Notes: a model not told the origin generated them from the letters alone. Shown: positions 1-9,502, numbered from the stretch's first letter. The stretch is DNA of 64,000 nt from a bacterium (GCA_024711295.1 JANJTB010000033.1:176192-240191); one strand, 5' to 3'. A program made the numbers and translations.

Positions 1-257
1 TAATTGACAAGATTAAAAGGCAAATAGTACAATACCAAAGAAAGGATAAAAGTAATAGTTTACTTCTAAACTCTACTTTCGACGCCTATAAGTCAAAAGA
101 CAATTATTCGGTACCCACTTCGATAAATATTTCAATACCAAGCTATGATGGTAAAGTATCAATAGAAATTGAAGACTTTAAATTCAATGAGAATGCGAAA
201 ATCCCCGAAACTTTTAATATTCCATCATCAGCTACTCTTATTGATTTGGATAAATAA
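1..257 (+). CDS. C-terminal end of an unidentified protein (partial)
   Basis: The reading frame is open from the left edge and ends at TAA 255-257, giving the last 84 or so residues of a protein that starts outside the window. The visible part alternates short beta-like stretches (SIPSYDGKVSIEIEDFKF, then a final IPSSATLIDLDK), which resembles the end of Bacteroidota LolA-like/DUF4292 lipoproteins, but this is only an impression. The next gene starts 2 bases after the stop, so the two are probably co-transcribed. Confidence 0.6.
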   Translation, partial: IDKIKRQIVQYQRKDKSNSLLLNSTFDAYKSKDNYSVPTSINISIPSYDGKVSIEIEDFKFNENAKIPETFNIPSSATLIDLDK

Positions 258-259
258 CC

Positions 260-1630
260 ATGAATTACAAATTCTTTCTGATAGTATTAGTAATATTAAA
301 CATATTTTATACAAATACTATACACTCAGCCACAAAAAAGAAGAAATCAAAGAAAATTTCAAGTAAAGTAGTTGGTAATTACCCTTCAACAATTGTTTTG
401 GACTCATTGTTAGACGAAGGAGTTTTATATAAAAACATTCTTTTCGGCAAACGAAAGAATAAAATCAGCGCTAACATTTTAGAGATTAAGCTAAATAGTA
501 CAAAAAACACACTCGAAGTACTTAAAGCCCTTGATAACATAAATGAGTTAGACAAACTTCAGCAAATAATTAGATATAGCGACTCCACTGATAGAGCCAA
601 AACAATAGCAGCAGTCAATGGAAGCTTTTGGCGTGCCGCAAAAAATAATCCTATAGGTCCTTGCATTATTGATGGTAATGTTATAGAACAAAATCCTTAC
701 AAAGATTGGTCATCTTGTTTTATTGATACGAACGGCACTCCCTTTATTGATAACTTTAAACTTTCGGGAAGTGTAAAACTTCATGATGGTAAAATCATAA
801 ACATATCTACCACAAACAGAAGAAGGGATTCGGCAGCTGTTGTTTTCTATAATTTTTATGGTGGTGAACAAATTCCACATTTAAGTCTAAATAAACTTGA
901 AAAACAGATAGAAAAAAGCTATATGGATTTCCTTCAAGATTCCACAATATTCGTTGGTGATTCAACCGAGCAAGATTTTAGCTATGATTCTTTTAGAAGT
1001 GTTCTGATTGAACAATTCAGAGCAGAACAACTTGAAAGTTCAATATTTAAAGCAGTTGTGGAATTTATTGACAAACCCGGAATAAACAAGAAATTTAGAG
1101 CAGTAGTAAACTATATTGATACAGGAACCGTAAAAATTAATTCAAATCAGGGAGTTCTTTCGCTAGGTTTTTTTGTACCACCCGATTTATATGTGATGAC
1201 AGGCGATACATTGGAATTCACATTCTATACGAATGTACACAAAGAAAAACAGTTCAACTTTGCACTTTCTGCAACTCCCAGACTTGTAAGACATGGAAAA
1301 GCCGGACATGAAGCTTACATCGAAGGTTCGCGATCAAGAAGATTTATAAACGGGCATTTAGGAAGAACCGCAATAGGTTATAATCAAGCTAAAGATATTT
1401 TCTATCTGGTAACTATAGACCATCCTAATTCTTCGGCCGGAAAAAAAGGAGCTTCTCTTGGTGAACTTGCTCAGATTATGAAGCAAATTGGGTGCTATGA
1501 TGCAATGAATTTAGATGGGGGTGGCTCGAGCATTATGGTAATTGATGGAAAAAACATTATGGCTAAATACAATCCAGAAGCTTCCAGGAGAATTTCAGTT
1601 GCTATTGGTGTTAGGAAAAAAGATAATTAA
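260..1630 (+). CDS. phosphodiester glycosidase (NAGPA/DUF2233) domain protein, exported
   Basis: 456 residues. An N-terminal hydrophobic signal peptide (about residues 1-24, ending IHSA) is followed by a Lys-rich stretch. The C-terminal 130 residues carry the hallmarks of the NAGPA family: RTAIGYNQ, the LGELAQIMKQIGCYDAMNLDG segment, and the DGGGSS signature near residue 420, with a final RRISVAIGV. In bacteria this domain removes GlcNAc-type caps from phosphodiesters or is found in exopolysaccharide and cell-wall proteins; the substrate here is unknown. The middle region (residues about 180-340) has no family I recognise. The start ATG lies 2 bases after the upstream stop. Confidence 0.82.
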   Translation: MNYKFFLIVLVILNIFYTNTIHSATKKKKSKKISSKVVGNYPSTIVLDSLLDEGVLYKNILFGKRKNKISANILEIKLNSTKNTLEVLKALDNINELDKLQQIIRYSDSTDRAKTIAAVNGSFWRAAKNNPIGPCIIDGNVIEQNPYKDWSSCFIDTNGTPFIDNFKLSGSVKLHDGKIINISTTNRRRDSAAVVFYNFYGGEQIPHLSLNKLEKQIEKSYMDFLQDSTIFVGDSTEQDFSYDSFRSVLIEQFRAEQLESSIFKAVVEFIDKPGINKKFRAVVNYIDTGTVKINSNQGVLSLGFFVPPDLYVMTGDTLEFTFYTNVHKEKQFNFALSATPRLVRHGKAGHEAYIEGSRSRRFINGHLGRTAIGYNQAKDIFYLVTIDHPNSSAGKKGASLGELAQIMKQIGCYDAMNLDGGGSSIMVIDGKNIMAKYNPEASRRISVAIGVRKKDN

Positions 1631-1644
1631 TAATGGGTTAAAAA

Positions 1645-2430
1645 TTGATTTACCAAACAATAAAATACACACAAAAAAAAAATATTTGCAAGATTACTAT
1701 AAATCGCCCGGAAGTCAGGAATGCACTTAACAGCTTAGTTGTAAATGAACTTTATGATGCTTTTTCAAAGGCAGAAAAAGACGAAAACATCAGATTGGTA
1801 ATATTAAGCGGAGAAGGCAAATCATTTTGTGCGGGTGCTGATCTTAAATGGCTTGGAGAAGTTGCTGACTTTAGTTACGAGCAAAATTATGATGAATCAT
1901 ATAAGTTAGTTAAGCTTTTATACTTAATTCACGACTTGAGCAAACCCGTTATAGCTCGGGTAAATGGAAGTGCAGTAGGAGGAGGTGTTGGATTGATGCT
2001 TGTCAGTGACATAATTATTGCTGATGATGAATCTCTCTTTGGTATCAGCGAAGTTTCCATTGGAATAGTTCCTGCTGCAATTGTACCTTTTATTCTTAAT
2101 AGAATTGGTGAAACAAAAGCAAGAGAATACCTTATAACAGGTGAGAGAATTAATGCAAAAACTGCACAAGAAATTGGTTTAATAAATTATGCCGTTAAAC
2201 GTGAATTACTTGATAAGAAAGTAAATACTACAGTTGATTTAATACTTGGCAATGGTCCTAATGCTTTGAGAATAGTCAAATCTATGATAAACATCATAAA
2301 AAAATCCGGCAACGAAGAGCATTTAGATTACATAGCTCAGACTATAGCAGAATTAAGAATTAGTTTGGAAGGTCAAGAAGGAATGAGAGCTTTTTTGAGT
2401 AAAACAAAACCGTCATGGGCAATTAAATAA
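1645..2430 (+). CDS. liuC: enoyl-CoA hydratase/isomerase family, methylglutaconyl-CoA hydratase-like
   Basis: 261 residues, the normal crotonase length. The oxyanion-hole motifs are present: FCAGADLKWLG near residue 70 and GSAVGGGVGLMLVSD near 113. The stretch GISEVSIGIVPAAIVPF matches the LiuC branch (methylglutaconyl-/carboxygeranoyl-CoA hydratases), in which a Glu of the EV motif activates water. Its neighbours are a biotin carboxylase and a biotin carrier, as in leucine/isovalerate degradation clusters, which supports a hydratase acting after methylcrotonyl-CoA carboxylase. The start is TTG at 1645, 14 bases after the previous stop; no strong ribosome-binding site is visible, but no other start preserves the family N-terminus. 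Family certain, exact substrate inferred. Confidence 0.82.
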   Translation: MIYQTIKYTQKKNICKITINRPEVRNALNSLVVNELYDAFSKAEKDENIRLVILSGEGKSFCAGADLKWLGEVADFSYEQNYDESYKLVKLLYLIHDLSKPVIARVNGSAVGGGVGLMLVSDIIIADDESLFGISEVSIGIVPAAIVPFILNRIGETKAREYLITGERINAKTAQEIGLINYAVKRELLDKKVNTTVDLILGNGPNALRIVKSMINIIKKSGNEEHLDYIAQTIAELRISLEGQEGMRAFLSKTKPSWAIK

Positions 2431-2433
2431 TTT

Positions 2434-2440
2434 AAGGAGA
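2434..2440 (+). promoter_or_regulatory. ribosome-binding site for the TTG-started biotin carboxylase
   Basis: AAGGAGA lies 5 bases upstream of TTG 2446-2448. It supports the TTG start, which gives the usual N-terminus IKRILIANRSEIACR of biotin carboxylases. Confidence 0.65.
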
Positions 2441-2445
2441 ACACA

Positions 2446-3921
2446 TTGATTAAGAGAATCCTGATAGCAAATCGAAGTGAAATTGCTTGCAGAATAATCA
2501 AGACATGCAAAAAAATGGGTATTGAAACTGTAGCAGTGTATTCTGATATTGACTCTGAAAGCTTACACACAAAACTCGCTGATTATAAATATTGTATCGG
2601 TGGAACAAGCGCAAAAGAGTCATACTTAAATATGGATTTAATTATCGAAGCTGCACAAGAATGCGGTGCCGATTCTATTCATCCCGGATATGGATTTTTG
2701 TCCGAAAATCCTGAGTTTAACAAAAAAGTAATTGAAAGTGGTTTAACTTTTATAGGCCCAAACTTTGAATCAATGGCACTCCTAGGTTCAAAAACTGCCT
2801 CAAGAGAGCTCATGATAAAAAACAATGTCCCTGTTGTTCCGGGCTTGAAAAGTAATTCCGGTGCATTAGAGGACTATATCAATTTTGCAAATTCAGCCGG
2901 ATACCCTGTTTTGATAAAAGCTGCAGCAGGTGGTGGCGGAAAGGGTATGAGAATAGTAAGGCAAGAGGGTGAACTTGAAGAGAGCATTGCCACGGCAAAA
3001 AGAGAATCAATGTCAGCTTTTGGAAGTGAAGAGGTATTTATTGAAAAATATATAGAAGAGCCAAGACATATAGAATTTCAGGTTGCAGGAGATAAATTTG
3101 GGAACTATATTCACTTATTCGAAAGAGAGTGTAGTTTGCAAAGAAGACATCAAAAAATTATTGAAGAATCCCCCTCCACTGCCCTTGATGATGAATTAAG
3201 AGAAAGGATGGCGAATGCTGCCATAAATGCAGTTCAATCTGCCGGATATGATAACATTGGTACAGTTGAGTTCCTGTTGGACAAGAATAATAATTTCTAT
3301 TTTTTAGAAGTAAATGCAAGAATCCAGGTAGAACATCCAATTACAGAAGAGGTTACAAATACTGACCTTGTCGAGATGCAAATAAATATTTCGAATGGGC
3401 TTAAATTAGATACTGCTAAAATTTACACCCAAAATGGTTGGGCGATTGAATGTAGAATATATGCTGAGGATGGATTTAACAACTTTTTACCTTCATCAGG
3501 CAAAATACTTTACCTCCAAACTCCTGAAGGAGATGGAATAAGATATGATTCAGGAATTGAAACCGGTAGTAATATTTCTGTCTTTTATGACCCAATTTTA
3601 GCTAAGCTGATTGCTTATGCAAACACCAGAGAAGATGCCAGACTAAAGATTATTGATGCGCTTAAAAACAATGTAATTTTAGGAGTCAGAACATCTATAC
3701 CATTTATGATTAAGTTACTTGAAAGTGATGAGTTTATCAAAGGAAATACATATACAAATCTAATTGAACAGAAGTATAATGAGTTTACCAAATATGATGA
3801 TGAAAGTACCCTTCATTATGCAATCGCAGCAGCTTCTAATATCAACAGGTCAGCAGATTCATATACTGAACCTTGGCTCGGACTTGGTAAGTGGGAAATA
3901 TTAAGTAATTTTGGAGAATAG
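2446..3921 (+). CDS. biotin carboxylase subunit of an acyl-CoA carboxylase (methylcrotonyl-/propionyl-CoA type)
   Basis: 491 residues; slightly longer than the 450-residue AccC. N-terminal domain IKRILIANRSEIACRII, then the ATP-grasp glycine-rich loop AAAGGGGKGMRIV (about 160-175), the RECSLQRRHQKIIEESPS motif (catalytic Arg/Glu and bicarbonate site) and FLEVNARIQVEHPITEEVT (metal/biotin site), followed by the C-terminal domain. It carboxylates the biotin carried by the protein encoded 3 bases downstream. In most methylcrotonyl-CoA carboxylases carrier and carboxylase are one chain; here they are two genes. The LiuC-like gene upstream favours methylcrotonyl-CoA over acetyl-CoA, but the carboxyltransferase gene is not in the window, so the acyl substrate is open. 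Confidence 0.85.
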   Translation: MIKRILIANRSEIACRIIKTCKKMGIETVAVYSDIDSESLHTKLADYKYCIGGTSAKESYLNMDLIIEAAQECGADSIHPGYGFLSENPEFNKKVIESGLTFIGPNFESMALLGSKTASRELMIKNNVPVVPGLKSNSGALEDYINFANSAGYPVLIKAAAGGGGKGMRIVRQEGELEESIATAKRESMSAFGSEEVFIEKYIEEPRHIEFQVAGDKFGNYIHLFERECSLQRRHQKIIEESPSTALDDELRERMANAAINAVQSAGYDNIGTVEFLLDKNNNFYFLEVNARIQVEHPITEEVTNTDLVEMQINISNGLKLDTAKIYTQNGWAIECRIYAEDGFNNFLPSSGKILYLQTPEGDGIRYDSGIETGSNISVFYDPILAKLIAYANTREDARLKIIDALKNNVILGVRTSIPFMIKLLESDEFIKGNTYTNLIEQKYNEFTKYDDESTLHYAIAAASNINRSADSYTEPWLGLGKWEILSNFGE

Positions 3922-3924
3922 AAA

Positions 3925-4434
3925 ATGGTATTAAGCTACAAAGGTACTAATTATCAGGTACAGTCAACCCTAGAAAATGGTACGATTAAGACTAATATAA
4001 ATGACAATATAGAAAGCATTATACTAAAAAGAATTGGTTCAAATATTTTTGAATCTATTAAAGAAAACAAAAAAATATTTGTAGCAAAAGATTCAAAACA
4101 TATATATGCAATGATTGATGGTTTTCAGTATATTTTGGACTTAAAGCCTGATGATTTTATTTATCACGAAGGAGATAAATTAAGTGATGATACACATGAT
4201 TTCATTTATGCACCTATGCCGGGCTCAATTGTTCAAATATTAGTAAATGAAGGAGATGTTGTAGCTCAAGGTACTCCCGTAATCATTATTGAAGCTATGA
4301 AAATGGAAACTAAACTTTATAGTTCAATCAGTGGTAGAATTAACAAGGTAAATTGCTCGAGAGGTATGCAGGTAGATACTGATTTGGTATTGATTGAAAT
4401 TATTAATTTATCTGATAATCAGGAGTTAAAATAA
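3925..4434 (+). CDS. biotin carboxyl carrier protein (biotinyl/lipoyl domain)
   Basis: 169 residues. The C-terminal 75 residues form a biotinyl domain: PMPGSIVQILVNEGDVV and IEAMKMETK, with Lys126 as the expected biotinylation site, and the matching second half SISGRINKVNCSRGMQV. The N-terminal 90 residues resemble the linker/BT domain that joins carboxylase and carrier in fused acyl-CoA carboxylase alpha subunits, so the protein looks like the C-terminal half of a fused subunit made as a separate chain. A GGAG site at the very end of the carboxylase gene and a 3-base gap imply coupled expression. Confidence 0.87.
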   Translation: MVLSYKGTNYQVQSTLENGTIKTNINDNIESIILKRIGSNIFESIKENKKIFVAKDSKHIYAMIDGFQYILDLKPDDFIYHEGDKLSDDTHDFIYAPMPGSIVQILVNEGDVVAQGTPVIIIEAMKMETKLYSSISGRINKVNCSRGMQVDTDLVLIEIINLSDNQELK

Positions 4435-4815
4435 ATGAAGCCTATAATTATAACTGGAGCAATTGTTGTAACGTTAGCTCTTGCTTCATATTCTATTGCA
4501 ATTATAACTGAACAAATGACAAAGAAGTTATCTAAGAAGGTTCTTCTGTTTCTTACAATAGGAATAATTCTTGATATAGCAGCTACAATCATGATGATTA
4601 TTGGTTCATCTAATGGACCGTTTACACTGCACGGATGGGTAGGATATTCTGCACTTGCGTTCATGCTGGTTGATACCTATTTGCTATGGAATGTTAAATT
4701 CAAATTTGGACTAAATTCAGCAGTACCTTCAGGTACACATTTATATTCAAGATTTGCTTATATTTGGTGGGTTCTAGCTTATATTACAGGAAGTATGTTG
4801 GTTATGATTAAGTAA
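4435..4815 (+). CDS. HsmA/TIGR03987-family small membrane protein
   Basis: 126 residues with four predicted transmembrane segments (about 3-23, 37-60, 66-86 and 102-124). Residues LHGWVGYSALAFMLVD in the centre and YSRFAYIWWVLAYITG near the end are typical of the TIGR03987 (HsmA) family. The biochemical function of the family is not known to me. The ATG directly abuts the carrier stop codon and has AGGAG at 4421-4425, so it is the last gene of the operon before the terminator. Its link to acyl-CoA metabolism is positional only. Confidence 0.75.
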   Translation: MKPIIITGAIVVTLALASYSIAIITEQMTKKLSKKVLLFLTIGIILDIAATIMMIIGSSNGPFTLHGWVGYSALAFMLVDTYLLWNVKFKFGLNSAVPSGTHLYSRFAYIWWVLAYITGSMLVMIK

Positions 4816-4824
4816 AAATAACAA

Positions 4825-4853
4825 ACCCCCGTCAATTTAATCTTAACGGGGGT
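4825..4853. terminator. bidirectional intrinsic terminator
   Basis: Stem CCCCCGT (4826-4832) pairs with ACGGGGG (4846-4852), extended by A4825-T4853, with a 13-base AT-rich loop and a short T-rich tail. It lies between convergent genes ending at 4815 and 4875. Confidence 0.85.
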
Positions 4854-4874
4854 CTTTACAATCTAATTTATATA

Positions 4875-5342
4875 CTATTTCATTATTTGCATATCTACTC
4901 TTCGAGCTTTTATAAGCTCTTCTTCGGTAAAAATGTCACTTTCATCTTGGGGAATCATAGGCTTTTCAATATTGGCAAGAACCCGTTTCTCTGAAATTCC
5001 AGCTTCACTTATCCTTTTTCTGATAAAATCTCTACGTTTAACATTAGTTTTTTCGAGCTCATTCTCATGCATAAAACATCTCAAATAAACATTATGTTCT
5101 GTGTTGACACGAAGGTATTCACTGACTGCATCTACAATCTTTAGGTACTCACTCGTAAGAGTAGAATCATTATCCTTTTCGAATTGTAAAGTTGTCTTCC
5201 AACCCGGGAACATTTGAATATTCGGCAATTTCTCGCCTTTGAAGTTTACTCCCGAAGGTTTGGGTATATCTGATGCAGTTCCGGCAGTTCCACATGATAA
5301 AAATGTTATTGCCATAAGCAATAAAGCTATTAATACTTTCAT
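4875..5342 (-). CDS. OmpA-like domain lipoprotein
   Basis: 155 residues. The signal peptide ends in LSCG, so Cys17 is the likely lipidated residue; no acidic export signal follows it (CGTAGTASD), which suggests a periplasmic-facing lipoprotein. The rest has an OmpA-C-like layout: an amphipathic helix IVDAVSEYLRVN, a strand YLRCFMHE, the helix NVKRRDFIRKRISEAGISEKRV and a final ARRVDMQIMK that matches the RRVE-type end of peptidoglycan-binding OmpA domains. It is shorter than usual and the canonical LS..RA motif is altered (VKRRDFIRK), so the fold assignment is moderate. It stands alone between a terminator and the two-component genes. Confidence 0.6.
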   Translation of the reverse strand: MKVLIALLLMAITFLSCGTAGTASDIPKPSGVNFKGEKLPNIQMFPGWKTTLQFEKDNDSTLTSEYLKIVDAVSEYLRVNTEHNVYLRCFMHENELEKTNVKRRDFIRKRISEAGISEKRVLANIEKPMIPQDESDIFTEEELIKARRVDMQIMK

Positions 5343-5412
5343 AAATATATTCCATTAATAATCATATCACTTTGTATAAATCGAAATTAGCATAAAATTA
5401 TTGAATGATATT

Positions 5413-6060
5413 TTAATCAAAAGTAATCCAACCAATCTGAACTGCATACTTAATAAGTTCGGCAGTATTTTTCAGATTTAGCTTATGCATCACATTTCTT
5501 CTGTGTGTTTCGACTGTTCTGGGTGAGATAAATAAAATATCAGCAATCTCGTTGGATGTCATTCCCTGAGCAGTAAGTTTGGCTACAGATGTTTCTCTCT
5601 CAGTAAGTAATGGTTGCTCCAAAATATCATCTATATCAGTAATTCCACCTACCAAACTTTGCATAACCTCTTTCGAAATATATTTTTTGCCTTCGTATAT
5701 ATTAAGAATTGCACTTACAAGCTCTTCTTCCCCGGAATTTTTTAGTACATATCCTAAAACACCTAAATTAAAAGCATTTTTGATAATATTCTTATTGTTG
5801 TGCATAGACAAAATAAGAAATTTTGAGTCAGGAAAATTATACTTGAGGGAATTTATGACTACAAATCCATCCATATCAGGTAAGTTAATATCAATAATAA
5901 ATACATCAATATGGCCAACTAATTTGGAATTATTAATTGCATCTTTGCCATTTAAAGCAAACCCAATAAATTCAAAATTACTATTTTTTTCTAAGATTTG
6001 CGATACACCGTCAACTATCATTTTATGGTCATCAACCATATATATTCTAATCTTCTTCAT
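5413..6060 (-). CDS. NarL/FixJ-family response regulator
   Basis: 215 residues. The receiver domain has Asp10-Asp11, the phosphoacceptor Asp57 (FIIDINLPDMDG) and Lys near 108 (YVLKNSG). The C-terminal LuxR-type helix-turn-helix reads LLTERETSVAKLTAQGMTS then IADILFISPRTVETHRRN. Such proteins bind promoter DNA as phosphorylated dimers. The start ATG overlaps the stop of the sensor kinase (TAATG), so kinase and regulator are translationally coupled and form a cognate pair. Target genes cannot be told from the sequence. Confidence 0.93.
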   Translation of the reverse strand: MKKIRIYMVDDHKMIVDGVSQILEKNSNFEFIGFALNGKDAINNSKLVGHIDVFIIDINLPDMDGFVVINSLKYNFPDSKFLILSMHNNKNIIKNAFNLGVLGYVLKNSGEEELVSAILNIYEGKKYISKEVMQSLVGGITDIDDILEQPLLTERETSVAKLTAQGMTSNEIADILFISPRTVETHRRNVMHKLNLKNTAELIKYAVQIGWITFD

Positions 6061-9000
6061 TAATTTGGCACCTCTATTGTTATTGTAGTCCCGTGATTTT
6101 TTTGCGAATCTATGTCAATTTTACCATTAAGCAGTGAGATTCGGCTTTTAATATTTGTAAATCCCATTCCGTATTTAACAGTCTGGGCATCAAACCCTAT
6201 GCCATTATCTTCTATAATAATCAAGATATTATTGGGATAGGAAAGTATTTGGAAATGAATTTTTGTGCAATAAGAATGTTTCACAGCATTATTCAATAAC
6301 TCTTGTACAACCCTGTAAATATGAATTTTAGAATATCTCTGAAGCGCTTTCTTTCGAGCTTGAATATAATATTCAATTCTAATGTTTGAGCTTGACTTGT
6401 ACATCTCCAACAGCTCTTCTATTGCAGCATCAAGCCCAACTCTCTCGAGAACCGGTGGCATAAGTGAATAAGCAAATTGTCGCAAATCTTTTACTATCTC
6501 ATCTACAAGCTTTATCTGCTCGTTTATAAAACTCTTGCTGTCGAATTCGTTATCTGCTATCTTATTTTTTAAATTACTTAGGTTAAATTTTAAAAAAGCC
6601 ATAAATTGACCTGCACCATCATGGAGATCTTTAGCAAATCTGGCTCTTTCGTCTTCCTGTGCTTTAATGATTGACTTTATTGATTCTGATTTACTCTCGG
6701 TTACTTCATCAAGTAATCCCTTAAGCTTTTCGTTAGCTTTTTGCAGTTCGTCAGTTCTTTCGCGTACCCTTTTTTCCAATGCTTCATTAATCTGGATGAT
6801 TTCTTTTGTCTGTGATTCCAGTAGTTCATTTTTTGCTCTTATTTCTTCTGTTCTTTCCTTAATTTCCTGAGTAAGGAGTTGATTTCTGTTTTTTGTGATG
6901 CTTATCTTCAGTTTATAGATTATTATTGCCATCGAAACAATGAATATAAATAGAAACAAATAGAATGTATTTGTTCTCCAAAATGGTGGTTTAATAATAA
7001 TTTTTAGTGAAGTACCTGATTCATTCCAAACATTATCTGAATTGGAAGCTATAACCCTAAATACATATTCGCCCGGTTTAAGATTAGTATATCGAGCAAA
7101 CTTCTGATTACCAGAATATACCCAATTTTTATCCACACCTTCCATCATATATGCAAAGTTATTAAATTCAGGATTTGTAAACTCTAATGCTGCAAATTCG
7201 AAAGAAACAGTATTATCAAGATAGTTTAGTTGTAGCTCATTTAATGACCATGGATTTAAACCGGTATCATAATCAATATCAAACACATTAATTTTTGTTA
7301 TTACAACATTTGGCAAGTTTGGATTATCAATGATTTCACTAGGGTGAAAATGAACAATACCACCTAATCCACCGAAGAAAATTCTTCCTGAATCTGAGCT
7401 TGAATATGAATTAGTATTAAATTCATTTGATGGAAGCCCATCACTTACTGTAAAATTTCTAATTCGAAAATTATTGGTGTCCTTAAATTTTATTCTGGAT
7501 ATGCCTCTGTTTGTTGATAACCAAAACAATGAATCATTACTTGCAACAATACCATATATAAATGAATTGCCAAGACCTGAAAGTTGATTAATTCTGAAAA
7601 ACTTTTCTGTCTTAGGGTCAAACAGGTTTAATCCATCACGAGTGCAAGCCCAAACCCTGCTTTGACCATCAATTTTAATACAGGAAACATAGTCATTGCT
7701 AATAGAATTAACCGAAGATTTATCAAAAGCAAATCTTACAATTTTTCTTTGAAATATATTGAATTTGTAAAATCCGAAATCAGTTCCAATATAGTAAATT
7801 GAGTCAGATTGTTGAGTGAACGAATAAACATTGTCACCTATTAAATCATAATAATTGTCAACTAACTCAAATAATTTTATTTGCTTGCCACTTTTCTTGT
7901 CATATTTTATCAGTTTATTATCTGTGCTTCCATACCATATATTATTATTAAAATCCTCGTAAATCACATGACATGCTCTTGCTTCCATTGCCGGCTTAAA
8001 TACACCAACCCCTTTGCTTAATGTATCTATGTGTGAACTTCCACCGTACCAGATGGTTCCGTCACTATCCTCAAAAATAACCATTCCTGTATTAAATCTT
8101 ATTTTATAGGGTTGATTTGACTCCTGTGTATAGATACTCCATTTATTTTTACTAACATCATACTTGTTTAACCCACCAAATATAGTTGTTACCCATAGAT
8201 TTCCTTTCGAGTCATACAGAATTCCTTTAGGAAAATTTCTACTAAGCGAATTACGATTGTTTTCCTGATAAGATAATACCTGGAATCTATTTTCTGCTTC
8301 CTTTGTTTTCAAAATACCGGAACCATCAGTCAAAACCCAAAAAATACCTGACTTATCAAAACCACATCCGTTAACGCTCAACTTGGGATCAAAATAACTT
8401 TTATCGCTCTTAAAATTATATATTTTAGTGGTTCCGTTAATAATATCGTAAACAGCTGCTCTTGAATATCTCAGACTAGTGAACCACAATTTATTATTAT
8501 TGAAGGCAATAAAGCCAAAAGGCTTAATGAAACCGGAGCTGGTTATTAATCTGTCTTTAAGGGGCAACTCTAAAACTTGATAGAGTCCATCATTTATTAA
8601 ATAATAAAGATTACCTTTATTGTCAGTCTCAACATCAAAGAATTGCGAACCATCAGAAGAACTTTCTCTTATCGTTTCATATAATTTATTATGATTTTTG
8701 TATTTAAGAAGTGACTTAAGCCCAAGAAACCAGATATTTCCTTTAAAATCTTTCTTAATTCTGAAATATCTGTTCGTTTTATCATCAACTTCAATTTGTA
8801 ATTTACTAAACTGTTTTGATTTAATGGTGTATCTATAAAAAAGATTTCCAGTTGGTGAACTGCCTGTCAGAAATATCATTCCGCTATCAACAAGTACACC
8901 TGATGTAAATCTAATATTTAATCCTTCAAGATATCTCTCAAATTTACCGGACTTATTATTATAGAAATTTAGACCATTATCCGTGCAAATCCAGAATCCT

Positions 9001-9350
9001 GATTTTGATGCTCCAAATAGACAGTTTACGAAATTGTTTGATATAGTGCTTGAGTCGTAAGGGTTATTCCGATAAATTTCAATCTTGTTCCCATCATATC
9101 TATTTAACCCGTCAGCAGTACCAATCCACATAAACCCAACAGAATCCTGCAAAAATGTGTGTGCAGAATTTTGAGAAAGGCCATTATTTACATCTATCGG
9201 AGATAAATGCAAATTTGAAATATCAGCATTATTTTCAGAGTACGAAGTGAAGTAATTATTCAAGAAAAGAACAGAAATCAACATCAAAATCAGTGCTAAA
9301 TTTCTAAATAGTAATAGTTTCTTAAACAATTTGAAAATGCTGTAATTCAA
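6060..9350 (-). CDS. two-component sensor histidine kinase with Reg_prop beta-propellers and Y_Y_Y domain
   Basis: 1096 residues. A hydrophobic N-terminal segment (about 14-35) leads to some 650 residues of two-component propeller repeats (for example GFMWIGTADGLNRYDG, GNLWVTTIFGGLNKYD, SRVWACTRDGLNLFDP), then a Y_Y_Y immunoglobulin-like domain (FAYMMEGVDKNWVYSG), one transmembrane helix near 797-818, a coiled coil, a HisKA_3 dimerisation domain (AKDLHDGAGQFMAFLKF, phospho-His in DLHDG) and a HATPase domain (ELLNNAVKHS, EDNGIGFDA, GMGFTNIKSR). In Bacteroides similar sensors are fused to AraC-type regulators and sense glycans; here the kinase is separate and pairs with a LuxR-type regulator. 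The ligand is unknown. Confidence 0.93.
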   Translation of the reverse strand: MNYSIFKLFKKLLLFRNLALILMLISVLFLNNYFTSYSENNADISNLHLSPIDVNNGLSQNSAHTFLQDSVGFMWIGTADGLNRYDGNKIEIYRNNPYDSSTISNNFVNCLFGASKSGFWICTDNGLNFYNNKSGKFERYLEGLNIRFTSGVLVDSGMIFLTGSSPTGNLFYRYTIKSKQFSKLQIEVDDKTNRYFRIKKDFKGNIWFLGLKSLLKYKNHNKLYETIRESSSDGSQFFDVETDNKGNLYYLINDGLYQVLELPLKDRLITSSGFIKPFGFIAFNNNKLWFTSLRYSRAAVYDIINGTTKIYNFKSDKSYFDPKLSVNGCGFDKSGIFWVLTDGSGILKTKEAENRFQVLSYQENNRNSLSRNFPKGILYDSKGNLWVTTIFGGLNKYDVSKNKWSIYTQESNQPYKIRFNTGMVIFEDSDGTIWYGGSSHIDTLSKGVGVFKPAMEARACHVIYEDFNNNIWYGSTDNKLIKYDKKSGKQIKLFELVDNYYDLIGDNVYSFTQQSDSIYYIGTDFGFYKFNIFQRKIVRFAFDKSSVNSISNDYVSCIKIDGQSRVWACTRDGLNLFDPKTEKFFRINQLSGLGNSFIYGIVASNDSLFWLSTNRGISRIKFKDTNNFRIRNFTVSDGLPSNEFNTNSYSSSDSGRIFFGGLGGIVHFHPSEIIDNPNLPNVVITKINVFDIDYDTGLNPWSLNELQLNYLDNTVSFEFAALEFTNPEFNNFAYMMEGVDKNWVYSGNQKFARYTNLKPGEYVFRVIASNSDNVWNESGTSLKIIIKPPFWRTNTFYLFLFIFIVSMAIIIYKLKISITKNRNQLLTQEIKERTEEIRAKNELLESQTKEIIQINEALEKRVRERTDELQKANEKLKGLLDEVTESKSESIKSIIKAQEDERARFAKDLHDGAGQFMAFLKFNLSNLKNKIADNEFDSKSFINEQIKLVDEIVKDLRQFAYSLMPPVLERVGLDAAIEELLEMYKSSSNIRIEYYIQARKKALQRYSKIHIYRVVQELLNNAVKHSYCTKIHFQILSYPNNILIIIEDNGIGFDAQTVKYGMGFTNIKSRISLLNGKIDIDSQKNHGTTITIEVPN

Positions 9351-9469
9351 TGGGAAAAATATAAAATGTTATTAAAAGAGATATCATTTATTTTCACTAA
9401 AATAACATTTTTTTGAATAGAATAAAAGTTAAAAGATATTGTAATTATTAATCTTACATAAATAATAAA

Positions 9470-9502
9470 AGCCCGTTGCAATAAGTATTATAACAACGGG
9501 CT
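9470..9502 (-). terminator. intrinsic terminator of the cytochrome/rhodanese unit
   Basis: GCCCGTTG (9471-9478) pairs with CAACGGGC (9494-9501), extended by A-T pairs, with A/T runs on both sides. It lies 28 bases after the rhodanese stop codon on the minus strand. The rest of 9351-9529 is AT-rich and must hold the promoter of the sensor kinase, but no clear motif is visible. Confidence 0.85.
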
